64,000 nucleotides of DNA from Aerococcaceae bacterium DSM 111022 (GTDB lineage Bacteria; Bacillota; Bacilli; Lactobacillales; Aerococcaceae): the NCBI GenBank assembly GCA_015863195.1, contig JACBXO010000005.1, positions 184,213 through 248,212 of the forward strand. Reading direction: 5' to 3'. Of this stretch, positions 28,349 through 36,317 are shown piece after piece. Position 1 is the stretch's first letter. Every line of letters begins with the position of its first letter. A program made the position numbers and the translations under genes. The notes beneath the pieces were generated by a model that had not been told where the DNA came from, did no database searches, and worked only from the letters and a program-made list of their open reading frames with translations.

Positions 28349-28918
28349 ATGAAAAACTTTTTTAAAGAATTAGTAAGCTATATATTAATTATTTTATTAA
28401 CCGTCGCAGGAACTAAATTACTAACGACTTATATTGTACAGCCTTTAGAGGTTGACGGTGAATCGATGTATGATACTTTATTAGATAAAGAGAAGTTATG
28501 GTTACTGCGTTTAGCAGATATTGAACGATTCGATGTGGTCGTTTTCCCTTCTCCAACCAATCCAGAAGAACTTTATGTAAAAAGAGTAATTGGTCTACCA
28601 GGAGATACGATTGCTGTTGAAGGCGATCAATTGATTCTAAATGGGGTAGCAATGGATGAACCTTATTTAGAGAACATGGTAGCGAGTTACGAAGGCGACT
28701 TTACACGTGATTTTGAATTAGAGGTAGCAGTCCCAGAAGGGCAAGTCTTTGTAATGGGAGACAACCGTCGGAATTCATTAGATGGTCGTTCGTTTGGTTT
28801 TATTGATTTAGAAGATGTTGAAGGAGAAGCGGACGGTGTATTTTGGCCTTTAGGCAATATGCGTGCTTTAGATAAATGGGAATTATCTGAGGATGGAACA
28901 GCAATCGTTCCAAGATAA
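28349..28918 (+). CDS. lepB: Signal peptidase I
   Basis: The 189-residue membrane serine protease removes Sec signal peptides. One N-terminal membrane helix (about 9-28) is followed by the catalytic S39 (GES39MYDTL), K78 (YVK78RVIGLPGDTI) and the GDNRRNSLDGR box. It should process the many SPase I-type signal peptides in this window, most of which leave Gln at the mature N-terminus. Confidence 0.95.
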   Translation: MKNFFKELVSYILIILLTVAGTKLLTTYIVQPLEVDGESMYDTLLDKEKLWLLRLADIERFDVVVFPSPTNPEELYVKRVIGLPGDTIAVEGDQLILNGVAMDEPYLENMVASYEGDFTRDFELEVAVPEGQVFVMGDNRRNSLDGRSFGFIDLEDVEGEADGVFWPLGNMRALDKWELSEDGTAIVPR

Positions 28919-28919
28919 A

Positions 28920-28948
28920 TTGCTTTTTTTGATAATTGACGCTATAAT
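28920..28948 (+). promoter_or_regulatory. Promoter of proS
   Basis: TTGCTT and TATAAT are 17 bases apart, just before the T-box leader; the -35 begins inside the last bases after lepB. Confidence 0.65.
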
Positions 28949-28964
28949 AACGTAGATTAGACTA

Positions 28965-29157
28965 GTAAGTGATTGAAGCATCAATAGAGAACAATACCTT
29001 GGCTGGAAGTATTGGAAAGACTCGTTCACTGAACCTACTAAAGACATTTTGGGTGGCTACCTTAGAGCTTTGAGCTGGCGCATAATGCGCAAATAAGGTG
29101 GTACCGCGGAGTAGAACTGTCTTCGTCCTTAATTGGATGGCAGTTCTATTTTTTTAT
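28965..29157 (+). promoter_or_regulatory. T-box leader, proline-specific
   Basis: The T-box sequence AAGGTGGTACCGCGG (29095-29109) is exact. A stem I region from about 28970 to 29045 presents CCT (29034-29036), a Pro codon, as likely specifier. A terminator pairs TAGAACTG (29112-29119) with CAGTTCTA (29141-29148) before seven or more T. Uncharged tRNA-Pro should stabilise the anti-terminator and turn on proS. Confidence 0.92.
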
Positions 29158-29176
29158 CTATAAATTGGAGGAAATT

Positions 29177-30616
29177 ATGGTAACTAGAAAAGAAGATTTT
29201 TCAAAATGGTATCTACAAACGATTCAACAAGCAGATTTAATGGATTATGCTCCTGTTCGTGGAAATATGATTTTCAAACCAAATGGTTACGAAATTTGGG
29301 AACATATCCAAGAAGCATTTGATGCTCGATTCAAAGAAGCTGGTATTCGTAATGCATACTTCCCAATGTTAATCCCAGAACATTTCTTTAGTAAAGAAGC
29401 GGATCATATTGAAGGTTTTGCTCCAGAATTACCTTGGGTAACGGAAGCAGCTGGAGAAAAATTAGAAGAAAGATTGGCTTTACGTCCAACTTCAGAGACA
29501 ATCATCGGAGATGCATTTTCACGTTGGATCAATTCTTACCGCGACTTACCAATGCAAATTAATCAATGGGCGAACGTTTTTCGTTGGGAAAAACGGACTT
29601 TACCATTTTTACGTACGTCAGAATTCTTATGGCAAGAAGGACATACGGCACATGCAACGCCGGAAGAAGCGCAAGAGCGTACAATGTGGGCATTAAATAC
29701 TTATAAAGAAGTCATTGAAGAAGTATTAGCTGTACCATTATTTGTAGGTGAAAAAACACCGTCAGAACGTTTTGCTGGAGCTGAGCGTACTTTCTCAGTA
29801 GAAGCAATGATGCAAGATGGTAAAGCTGTTCAAGCAGGTACTTCACATTATATGGGAACAAAATTTGCGGAAGCTTTTGATATTAAATATTTAAATTCTG
29901 ATAATGAGCATGTTCATGCCTTTACAACATCATTTGGTGTATCAACACGTTTAATTGGAGCTCTAATTATGGTTCACTCAGATGACCAAGGTTTAGTTTT
30001 ACCGCCTGCTTTAGCGCCTCAACAAGTTGTTTTCATTCCTGTTGGACCATGGCAAAAAAATCCAGCAATCATTGAAAAAATCGATGAATTATTTGCAGGT
30101 TTAAAAGAAAAAGGGATTCGTGCGGTTGTTGATGATTCTGACAAACGTCCAGGTAACAAATACAATGAGTGGGAATTGCGCGGAGCGCCTTTACGTGTAG
30201 ATTTAGGACCTCGTGACTTAGAAAATAACAAAGTAGTGATTAAAGCACGTGACTCAGATGAGAAAGTAGATGTTTCTTTCGACGATTTTGAAAACTATGT
30301 CGTTGAAGAGTTGGAGGCTATGCAAGGACGTTTATTAGAGCGTGCGCGTAATATGTATGCTGAAAATACTTACTATGATATTAATACGATGGAAGAATTG
30401 GAAGCTCATATTGAAACTTGTAAAGAAGAAAATAAACCAACTGGTTTTGTTTTAGTTGGTTGGGATGGTACTGAGGAATCTGAAGCTAAAATTCAAGAGT
30501 TAACTGGATTTACAACACGTAATCTTCCTTTTGAAGGGACAGTAACGCCAAAAGAAACGTGTATTGTTACTGGTAAGCCAGCTAAAGAAACGGTTTGGAT
30601 TGCTCGTGCATATTAA
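29177..30616 (+). CDS. proS: Prolyl-tRNA synthetase, archaeal/eukaryal-like short type
   Basis: The 479-residue class II synthetase starts at ATG 29177 after GGAGG. Motif 2 (VFRWEKRTLPFLRTSEFLWQEGH) and the class II core are clear. The length, the lack of the roughly 180-residue YbaK-like editing insertion, and the zinc-like C-terminal extension ending in IARAY place it in the archaeal/eukaryal-type ProRS branch. Most Lactobacillales carry the long bacterial type with the insertion. It is under the Pro T-box and is co-transcribed with a thioesterase gene 19 bases downstream. Confidence 0.9.
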   Translation: MVTRKEDFSKWYLQTIQQADLMDYAPVRGNMIFKPNGYEIWEHIQEAFDARFKEAGIRNAYFPMLIPEHFFSKEADHIEGFAPELPWVTEAAGEKLEERLALRPTSETIIGDAFSRWINSYRDLPMQINQWANVFRWEKRTLPFLRTSEFLWQEGHTAHATPEEAQERTMWALNTYKEVIEEVLAVPLFVGEKTPSERFAGAERTFSVEAMMQDGKAVQAGTSHYMGTKFAEAFDIKYLNSDNEHVHAFTTSFGVSTRLIGALIMVHSDDQGLVLPPALAPQQVVFIPVGPWQKNPAIIEKIDELFAGLKEKGIRAVVDDSDKRPGNKYNEWELRGAPLRVDLGPRDLENNKVVIKARDSDEKVDVSFDDFENYVVEELEAMQGRLLERARNMYAENTYYDINTMEELEAHIETCKEENKPTGFVLVGWDGTEESEAKIQELTGFTTRNLPFEGTVTPKETCIVTGKPAKETVWIARAY

Positions 30617-30635
30617 TTAAGGGGAAAGATAAATT

Positions 30636-31151
30636 ATGGCATCAATGAATACTTGTAGTCAAACACGTGTTATTCAAACGCATATGGTAATGCCGCCTGA
30701 TACAAATATTCATGGGACATTGTTTGGTGGGCGTTTGATGGAATATCTAGATGTTGTCGCAGCGATTTCGTTAAGACGTCATACTAAATTGACCCCTGTA
30801 ACGGCATCAATGGACACATTAAATTTTATTAAACCATTTGATTTAGATCATTCGGTTTGTGTTGAAACAATTGTTTCAGGAGTGGGAAGTAAGTCAGTTG
30901 AAGTTTTTGCCAAAGTTATCGGTGAGGATTTAACTAGCGGAGAACGTTATTTAGGAGCAACCGCCTTTTTAACTTTTGTCGTGACGAATGCTGAGCGTGA
31001 CTTTGAAATGCCGGTGATAAAACCAGAGACGGAAGAAGAAATTTACGTTTGTTCAGGTTATCAAAAGCGGCGAGCTGACAGAATGGAGAAGCGTGCTTCT
31101 GACAAAGAGTTCCAAGAAAAAATTAGTATTGATTTGCCATATAATACTTAA
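30636..31151 (+). CDS. Acyl-CoA thioesterase, hotdog fold (YkhA type)
   Basis: This 171-residue protein has the acyl-CoA hydrolase block PPDTNIHGTLFGGRLMEYLD, including the catalytic-type Asp, and a C-terminal tail. It follows proS closely and shares its terminator, so T-box read-through would also raise its expression. Substrate chain length is unknown. Confidence 0.85.
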   Translation: MASMNTCSQTRVIQTHMVMPPDTNIHGTLFGGRLMEYLDVVAAISLRRHTKLTPVTASMDTLNFIKPFDLDHSVCVETIVSGVGSKSVEVFAKVIGEDLTSGERYLGATAFLTFVVTNAERDFEMPVIKPETEEEIYVCSGYQKRRADRMEKRASDKEFQEKISIDLPYNT

Positions 31152-31157
31152 TATTTA

Positions 31158-31190
31158 ATCGGCCTGATGTAATTCAGGTCGGTTTTTTTT
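31158..31190 (+). terminator. Terminator of the proS operon
   Basis: CGGCCTGA pairs with TCAGGTCG and is followed by eight T. Confidence 0.8.
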
Positions 31191-31194
31191 AATG

Positions 31195-31237
31195 GAAAAA
31201 GCATGAAATCAATGTTGTCAGTTCATTGATTTCATGC
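31195..31237 (-). terminator. Terminator of the UbiB-family gene
   Basis: GCATGAAATCAATG is a perfect 14-bp inverted repeat with a 9-base loop. On the minus strand it is followed by TTTTT. Confidence 0.85.
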
Positions 31238-31261
31238 TTTTTATGTGATGAATATTTAAAT

Positions 31262-32854
31262 TTAGTCCCAACGTGACCGAATAAATGAAAGTAAGAGATA
31301 AATTGCAAAGACAATCCCGATTACAAAGAAGAAGAGTCCGACATTGGCTGTGCGTGTGTTTTCATTACTCGCTAATAATCCAGAAGAAATGATAATAGCC
31401 GCAAGTAATAAAGCAATTGTCATTCGATTAACAATTTGATTTATGAGTGTGCTGATTTTTTTTGAATCTCTGAATGATAAATTTACTGTAGTCCGGTCAT
31501 TATTTAAGTCATTGAGTGCTTGGTCCAGTTTTTGTCCAAGACCGAGATAAGTATATACTGAACGGCTAGCATGTGTTGCTAAGCGGTCGACATTTAACTC
31601 TTTTTGTAAAAGAGATTTTTGTGTTTTAATACCAAATTCTTTTAAAATAGCCATAAAATCCATGGAAGGATCTAACTCTTGTGCGATTCCTTGAACGACA
31701 ATAATTGTTTTGATTAATAAAATAAATTCATTTGGAAAGGTTAATTGATGTCTCAAAGCAGTTCTCAGTAAATCTTGGAACATTTCTTGTAAATCAATCG
31801 AATAAAATCCAGCAGTTAAATAACGATTATATAGTTGCCCTATATCACGGTGTAATTCTATTTCATTGACATCACCATGAACACGGCAAATAATCATGAC
31901 AAGTTGTGTTAATTGATCGATATCTTTCATAACCATCGCTTTTAGTAACTGGAATAAAAGATTTTTATGTATTTGACTGAGTGTTCCCATTATACCAAAG
32001 TCAATATAATATATTTTCCCATCTTGGATCATAATATTGCCGGGATGTGGGTCTGCGTGATAATAACCATCTTCAAACACTTGATAAAGTGTGGCTTTGA
32101 GAAATTGTTCAGCAATTTCTGGTAAGTCATAACCGGCTTTTTCTAATTCGTGTGGTTCAGTTAAATCGATTCCTTCAAGGAACTCTTGAACAAGAATACG
32201 CTCACTCGAATATTCTAGATATAATTCAGGTGATTGAATCACGGTTCGCTCATGATTCAGTTCTTCAAAATGAACCATTGCCAGAGCTTCATCATAAAAA
32301 TTTAGCTCCCTCAGTGTACTCTCTCTCAAATCACGAACCATTTGAATGGGGTCGACAATGATACCTTGGAAGGCAACTGGAATTAATTCAATAAAACGCA
32401 TAAATAAATTTAAATCACGCGTCAGTTCATCTTTGATGTGTGGGCGCTGAATTTTAATAGCAACTTCATGGCCATCTTTGGTGAAACCATGGTGTACTTG
32501 AGCAATTGAACCTGTTGCTAAAGGTTCGTGACTGACTTGATTGAAAGCTTCTTCTAAGTGAATCTCATGCTCTTCAAAGAAGACTTTATCTGCCTCTTCA
32601 AAAGAGAAGGCAGGTGAAGATGTTTGTAGTTTTTTCAGTTCATTAATATAAGCTTCAGGAAGTACATCATTACGCGTTGCTAAAGTTTGGCCAATTTTAA
32701 TAAAAGAGGGACCTAAATCTTCAAAAGATTTTCGTAAAGAAACTGCGCCCTCTTCGGCAGTTTGACGGCCGAGTCCTCGATTATAAATTTCACCAAAACC
32801 ATAACGAGCAAATGTATTTACGATTTCCGTAAAGCGTGTACGGTTTTTAGGCAT
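31262..32854 (-). CDS. AarF/UbiB (ABC1) family atypical kinase
   Basis: ATG 32852-32854 after AAGGAG gives 530 residues. The ABC1 features are present: KxGQ-type motif (FIKIGQTLATR), ATP lysine in VAIKIQRPHI, and YHADPHPGNIMI and YYIDFGIMG for metal and catalytic Asp. Two C-terminal hydrophobic segments (about 475-525) anchor it in the membrane. In respiring bacteria UbiB supports quinone synthesis; in Firmicutes lacking that pathway its role is unknown. It follows a phasin-like gene, a pairing common in Firmicutes. Confidence 0.85.
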   Translation of the reverse strand: MPKNRTRFTEIVNTFARYGFGEIYNRGLGRQTAEEGAVSLRKSFEDLGPSFIKIGQTLATRNDVLPEAYINELKKLQTSSPAFSFEEADKVFFEEHEIHLEEAFNQVSHEPLATGSIAQVHHGFTKDGHEVAIKIQRPHIKDELTRDLNLFMRFIELIPVAFQGIIVDPIQMVRDLRESTLRELNFYDEALAMVHFEELNHERTVIQSPELYLEYSSERILVQEFLEGIDLTEPHELEKAGYDLPEIAEQFLKATLYQVFEDGYYHADPHPGNIMIQDGKIYYIDFGIMGTLSQIHKNLLFQLLKAMVMKDIDQLTQLVMIICRVHGDVNEIELHRDIGQLYNRYLTAGFYSIDLQEMFQDLLRTALRHQLTFPNEFILLIKTIIVVQGIAQELDPSMDFMAILKEFGIKTQKSLLQKELNVDRLATHASRSVYTYLGLGQKLDQALNDLNNDRTTVNLSFRDSKKISTLINQIVNRMTIALLLAAIIISSGLLASNENTRTANVGLFFFVIGIVFAIYLLLSFIRSRWD

Positions 32855-32872
32855 AGTTAACTCCTTATGAAA

Positions 32873-32904
32873 AAACATTTCTAATCATTGATTAGAAATG
32901 TTTA
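32873..32904. terminator. Hairpin between phasin-like and UbiB-family genes
   Basis: AACATTTCTAAT pairs with ATTAGAAATGTT around five bases. It may attenuate transcription from the phasin-like gene into the kinase gene. The T run is weak. Confidence 0.5.
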
Positions 32905-32918
32905 AATAGTAGTTAGAA

Positions 32919-33227
32919 TTATAAAGTAACGTTATCTTGATCTTGCGCTTCAAGTGCTTCGACACGTTGTGATAAGTCATTGATATCTTTACGAAGTCCA
33001 ATGATTTCTTCCATTAATCGTGTGTCAGCATTGACATCTTCTGCTACACCACTTGGTTCACGTTTGATTGTGCGCTTTAGATCTTCCGTTAATTCTTTAC
33101 CTTCTTTAACTGATACTTTACCACGTTCAATCATTTGATCGACTACTTCTTGCGCGCGGTCATAAGTCATTGCAGTACCACCAACAACAGCTAAAAATAA
33201 ATCTTTTAAATTGTGATTGTTTTCCAT
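32919..33227 (-). CDS. Phasin-like small helical protein
   Basis: The 102-residue acidic protein is nearly all predicted helix, with DLFLAVVGGTAMTYDRAQEVVDQMIERGKV like the conserved start of Firmicutes phasin-family proteins and a C-terminal coiled coil (GLRKDINDLSQRVEALE). It lies upstream of the UbiB-family kinase on the same strand, so they probably form one unit. Function unknown. Confidence 0.7.
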   Translation of the reverse strand: MENNHNLKDLFLAVVGGTAMTYDRAQEVVDQMIERGKVSVKEGKELTEDLKRTIKREPSGVAEDVNADTRLMEEIIGLRKDINDLSQRVEALEAQDQDNVTL

Positions 33228-33380
33228 AGTGATAGCCTCCTTAAGATTTAATTATATTATAACTCATTTAATGAAGAAACAACAATAAAACTAGCGTATA
33301 ATAGAAAAAATGAATAATTCGAAAATTAGGCGATTTTTCTAAATTGTGATAAGATATTACCGTTAAAAGAGGTGAGAAAA

Positions 33381-34157
33381 TTGACAATATTAGCATTTGA
33401 TACAGCTACAAAAAATTTAAGTGTAGCTTTAGCAAAAAATGATAAACATAAAGAAATATTATTAAGCCATCAATATGCTGGTGGTAAGCAGCACGGTGAA
33501 ATAGCACTGCCTGTGATTCAAACAACAATGAAAGAATTATCATTGACACCTAAAGATATTTCAAAAATCGTTGTAGGTGTTGGACCAGGATCATATACAG
33601 GATTACGTATCGGAGTGACAATTGCGAAGACATGGGCTGAATCGTTGAACATCCCAGTAGAAGCAATTTCCAGCTTGGCTTTAATGTTGCCAAATGCATT
33701 TCTAGAACCAGAAACACTTTATATTCCGATGATGGATGCACGCAGGCAAACAATTTACACAAGTCTTTTTGGTAGTTCTGGAAATAAATATCAACGCATT
33801 ACTTCAGATCAGCATTTAGCATGGGCAGAATTGAAAGCTTTAATTTTAGATTATCTAGATCAAAACCTTATGATTAATAAAGTTTGCTTTATAGGTGACC
33901 CTGTAATAGAAGAATATCAAAAAGAGTTGCAATCAGAAATTTCTCTCGAAGTGGTCGCTAACAGTACGCAGTCTAGTAAGCCACATGCAGAGCGAGCGTT
34001 TGACAGGGCTTTTGAACAATTATTAAGTGAAGTTTCAGATGTGTCAACGTTAATTCCAAATTATGCTCATCTCACACTCGCGGAACAAGAATGGCAACAG
34101 AAACAGGAAGGTCAAAACAGTGGAACTGCTGAAGAATATATTGACATCACTCACTAG
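33381..34157 (+). CDS. tsaB: tRNA t6A modification protein TsaB
   Basis: I chose the TTG at 33381, after AGAGGTGAG, giving 258 residues starting MTILAFDTATKN as in other TsaB proteins; GTG 33372 is the alternative. The ASKHA-fold block VGVGPGSYTGLRIGVTIAKTWA is typical. TsaB is the scaffold that pairs with TsaD to attach threonylcarbamoyl to A37 of ANN-decoding tRNAs. tsaD lies three genes downstream in the same unit. Confidence 0.93.
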   Translation: MTILAFDTATKNLSVALAKNDKHKEILLSHQYAGGKQHGEIALPVIQTTMKELSLTPKDISKIVVGVGPGSYTGLRIGVTIAKTWAESLNIPVEAISSLALMLPNAFLEPETLYIPMMDARRQTIYTSLFGSSGNKYQRITSDQHLAWAELKALILDYLDQNLMINKVCFIGDPVIEEYQKELQSEISLEVVANSTQSSKPHAERAFDRAFEQLLSEVSDVSTLIPNYAHLTLAEQEWQQKQEGQNSGTAEEYIDITH

Positions 34158-34767
34158 AGTGAACAGTAATCAACAACAAGTTCAATTTGAGGAACAGAGA
34201 CAGCTTATCCGACCAGCGGAAATTATGAAGCATTACCGTGTTTATTTAAAAGAGCAACCCGCGCTTTATTTGCCGGTTAGATCGACGAATAAGCCTTTTA
34301 CTTTTCGAGAAGGCGTTTATGATGATATTTACCATTATATAGATTTAGAAGAACGAGGTTATGACGGTGTTTTGGCTTGGGGATTAAAAGATTTCATTAA
34401 AGACTATCGAACCAATCCATACCGAATATATATCTTACTTACTTGGCAAGATTTAGAAACAGACGAGGAAGTAATTGCTGGTATGATTTCGGGGCGTTTT
34501 TTAGCCCGAAAAGCTCATATTAGTCATGTAATCGTTGATCCAAAATTTCAAGCAAAAGGTGTCGGTCGCAAACTATTACAAGTTTGGATAGAGATGATGC
34601 ATAATCAAGAAATTCCTCATTGTGATTTAGAGGTGCGAGTGTCTAATGAGTCGGCTATTCGTTTATATGAATCGGTAGGATTTAAAAAACAAGCTAGACT
34701 CACAAGATATTATAATGATAATCAAGAAGATGCATGGAAGATGAGAAGAGTAAATGACAAATTTTAA
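34120..34767 (+). CDS. GNAT acetyltransferase with N-terminal extension
   Basis: The start is uncertain. GTG 34120 (AGGAAGG eight bases before) gives 215 residues overlapping the tsaB end by 38 bases; an ATG at 34063 is deeper inside tsaB. About 65 N-terminal residues of unknown fold precede a GNAT domain with the acetyl-CoA loop VIVDPKFQAKGVGRKLLQVW and SNESAIRLYESVGFKK. It lies where a RimI gene is expected, directly before a second GNAT gene. The two may share or divide the RimI role. Confidence 0.8.
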   Translation: MELLKNILTSLTRVNSNQQQVQFEEQRQLIRPAEIMKHYRVYLKEQPALYLPVRSTNKPFTFREGVYDDIYHYIDLEERGYDGVLAWGLKDFIKDYRTNPYRIYILLTWQDLETDEEVIAGMISGRFLARKAHISHVIVDPKFQAKGVGRKLLQVWIEMMHNQEIPHCDLEVRVSNESAIRLYESVGFKKQARLTRYYNDNQEDAWKMRRVNDKF

Positions 34768-35218
34768 CACAGTCTTTTATAAAGGACGAGACTTGAGTGA
34801 AGAACATCGGCAAATAATCCAAAAAATGAATCGTCATTTTAATTGGACGCCGAAAATGAGTCAAGCGGATTTTCGAATGAATATATCGCATTATTTAGTT
34901 CTAACTGATAAAGATAAATTAATCGGATATATCGGTCTTCATTATATTATTGATGAATTTGAAATTAATACAGTCTATTTGGATCCGACATACAGAGGTC
35001 AAGGATTAGGTCGTTATTTAATGAATGCATTATTTGAAACTGCAACAAAAGAACGAATTCGCCGTATTATGTTAGAAGTTAGGTCACAAAATAAGATAGC
35101 AATCCATTTATATCAGTCAATTGGATTTATAGAAATTGCTAGACGCCAAAATTATTATAGTAATCCTGTTGATGATGCAATCATTATGGAGTATTTTACG
35201 AAAAAAGAGAGGAGGTAA
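34754..35218 (+). CDS. rimI: Ribosomal-protein alanine acetyltransferase RimI-like
   Basis: This 154-residue GNAT protein has VYLDPTYRGQGLGRYLMNALF and VRSQNKIAIHLYQSIGFIEIARRQNYY, close to the RimI pattern. The start overlaps the previous gene by 14 bases and tsaD follows three bases after its stop. tsaB-rimI-tsaD is the standard Firmicutes order. Substrate, presumably the N-terminus of ribosomal protein S18, is by family. Confidence 0.85.
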   Translation: MTNFNTVFYKGRDLSEEHRQIIQKMNRHFNWTPKMSQADFRMNISHYLVLTDKDKLIGYIGLHYIIDEFEINTVYLDPTYRGQGLGRYLMNALFETATKERIRRIMLEVRSQNKIAIHLYQSIGFIEIARRQNYYSNPVDDAIIMEYFTKKERR

Positions 35219-35221
35219 AAA

Positions 35222-36232
35222 ATGACACGTATTTTATCAGTTGAATCAAGTTGTGACGAAACTAGTGTAGCAATTATTGAAAATGGTCAGAAGATATTAT
35301 CAAATATTATTGCCTCTCAGGTAAAAAGTCATGTACGTTTTGGTGGTGTTGTGCCAGAAGTGGCAAGTAGACATCACGTTGAACAAATTACTCAAGTCAT
35401 TGATTTAGCTTTTGAAGAAGCGGACTCAACGATAGATGATATTGATGCCATTGCGGTAACTGAAGGACCAGGTTTAGTTGGAGCATTACTTATTGGTGTG
35501 ACTGCAGCTAAAACACTCGCGTTTATTCATGATAAACCACTTATTGCAACGAATCATCTTGCGGGGCATATTTATGCTAGTCAATTAGAAAATAAATTAA
35601 ATTTCCCACTTATGAGTTTAATTGTTAGCGGTGGACACACTGAATTGATTTATATGAAAGATCATCTTGATTTTGAAATTATAGGTGAAACTCAAGATGA
35701 TGCAGTAGGTGAAGCTTATGATAAAGTAGGTCGCTTATTGGATTTACCTTATCCTGCTGGAAAGCACATGGATGAATTGGCGAATACTGGTGTTGCTGAA
35801 TATGATGTACCAAGAGCGATGATTCATGAAGATAATTTAGATTTCAGTTTTTCAGGAATGAAGAGTGCGGTGATGAATTTAGTGCATAATGCAAATCAGC
35901 GTGGTGAAACAATTAATCATGCTAATTTAGCAACCAGTTTCCAAGAAGCGGTAGTGGAAGTGTTAGTGACTAAAGTATTAAAAGCTTTAGATGCCCATCC
36001 AGAGACAAAACAATTTATCCTTGCAGGTGGAGTAGCAGCTAATTCAGGGCTAAGAAAAGGTTTATCAGAAGCTTTAGCAGAACATCATCCTGAGATTGAA
36101 TTGTTAATTCCGCCACTAAGATTGTGTGGAGACAATGCAGCGATGATTGGTGCAGCAGCATATCATCAATATGAACAACAAGATTTTACAGAATTATCAC
36201 TTAATGCTAATCCTGGATTAGCATTAGGATAA
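35222..36232 (+). CDS. tsaD: tRNA t6A threonylcarbamoyltransferase TsaD
   Basis: This 336-residue protein of the Kae1/TsaD family has [11 protein letters not shown] at the start and metal ligands H112 and H116 in NH112LAGH116[12 protein letters not shown] and the C-terminal CGDNAAMIG are also present. It catalyses transfer of threonylcarbamoyl from its AMP ester to tRNA A37, with TsaB and TsaE. It ends the tsaB-GNAT-rimI-tsaD unit. Confidence 0.95.
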   Translation: MTRILSVESSCDETSVAIIENGQKILSNIIASQVKSHVRFGGVVPEVASRHHVEQITQVIDLAFEEADSTIDDIDAIAVTEGPGLVGALLIGVTAAKTLAFIHDKPLIATNHLAGHIYASQLENKLNFPLMSLIVSGGHTELIYMKDHLDFEIIGETQDDAVGEAYDKVGRLLDLPYPAGKHMDELANTGVAEYDVPRAMIHEDNLDFSFSGMKSAVMNLVHNANQRGETINHANLATSFQEAVVEVLVTKVLKALDAHPETKQFILAGGVAANSGLRKGLSEALAEHHPEIELLIPPLRLCGDNAAMIGAAAYHQYEQQDFTELSLNANPGLALG

Positions 36233-36268
36233 GTATTTTAATGGTAGATTTAATGTAGTAGTAGATAT

Positions 36269-36314
36269 AAAAATCCCTTCCTATTTATGGATTTAAAATA
36301 GGAAGGGATTTTTA
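36269..36314. terminator. Bidirectional terminator
   Basis: AAATCCCTTCC pairs with GGAAGGGATTT around a 19-base loop between convergent tsaD and the ABC-F gene. Confidence 0.8.
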
Positions 36315-36317
36315 TTA

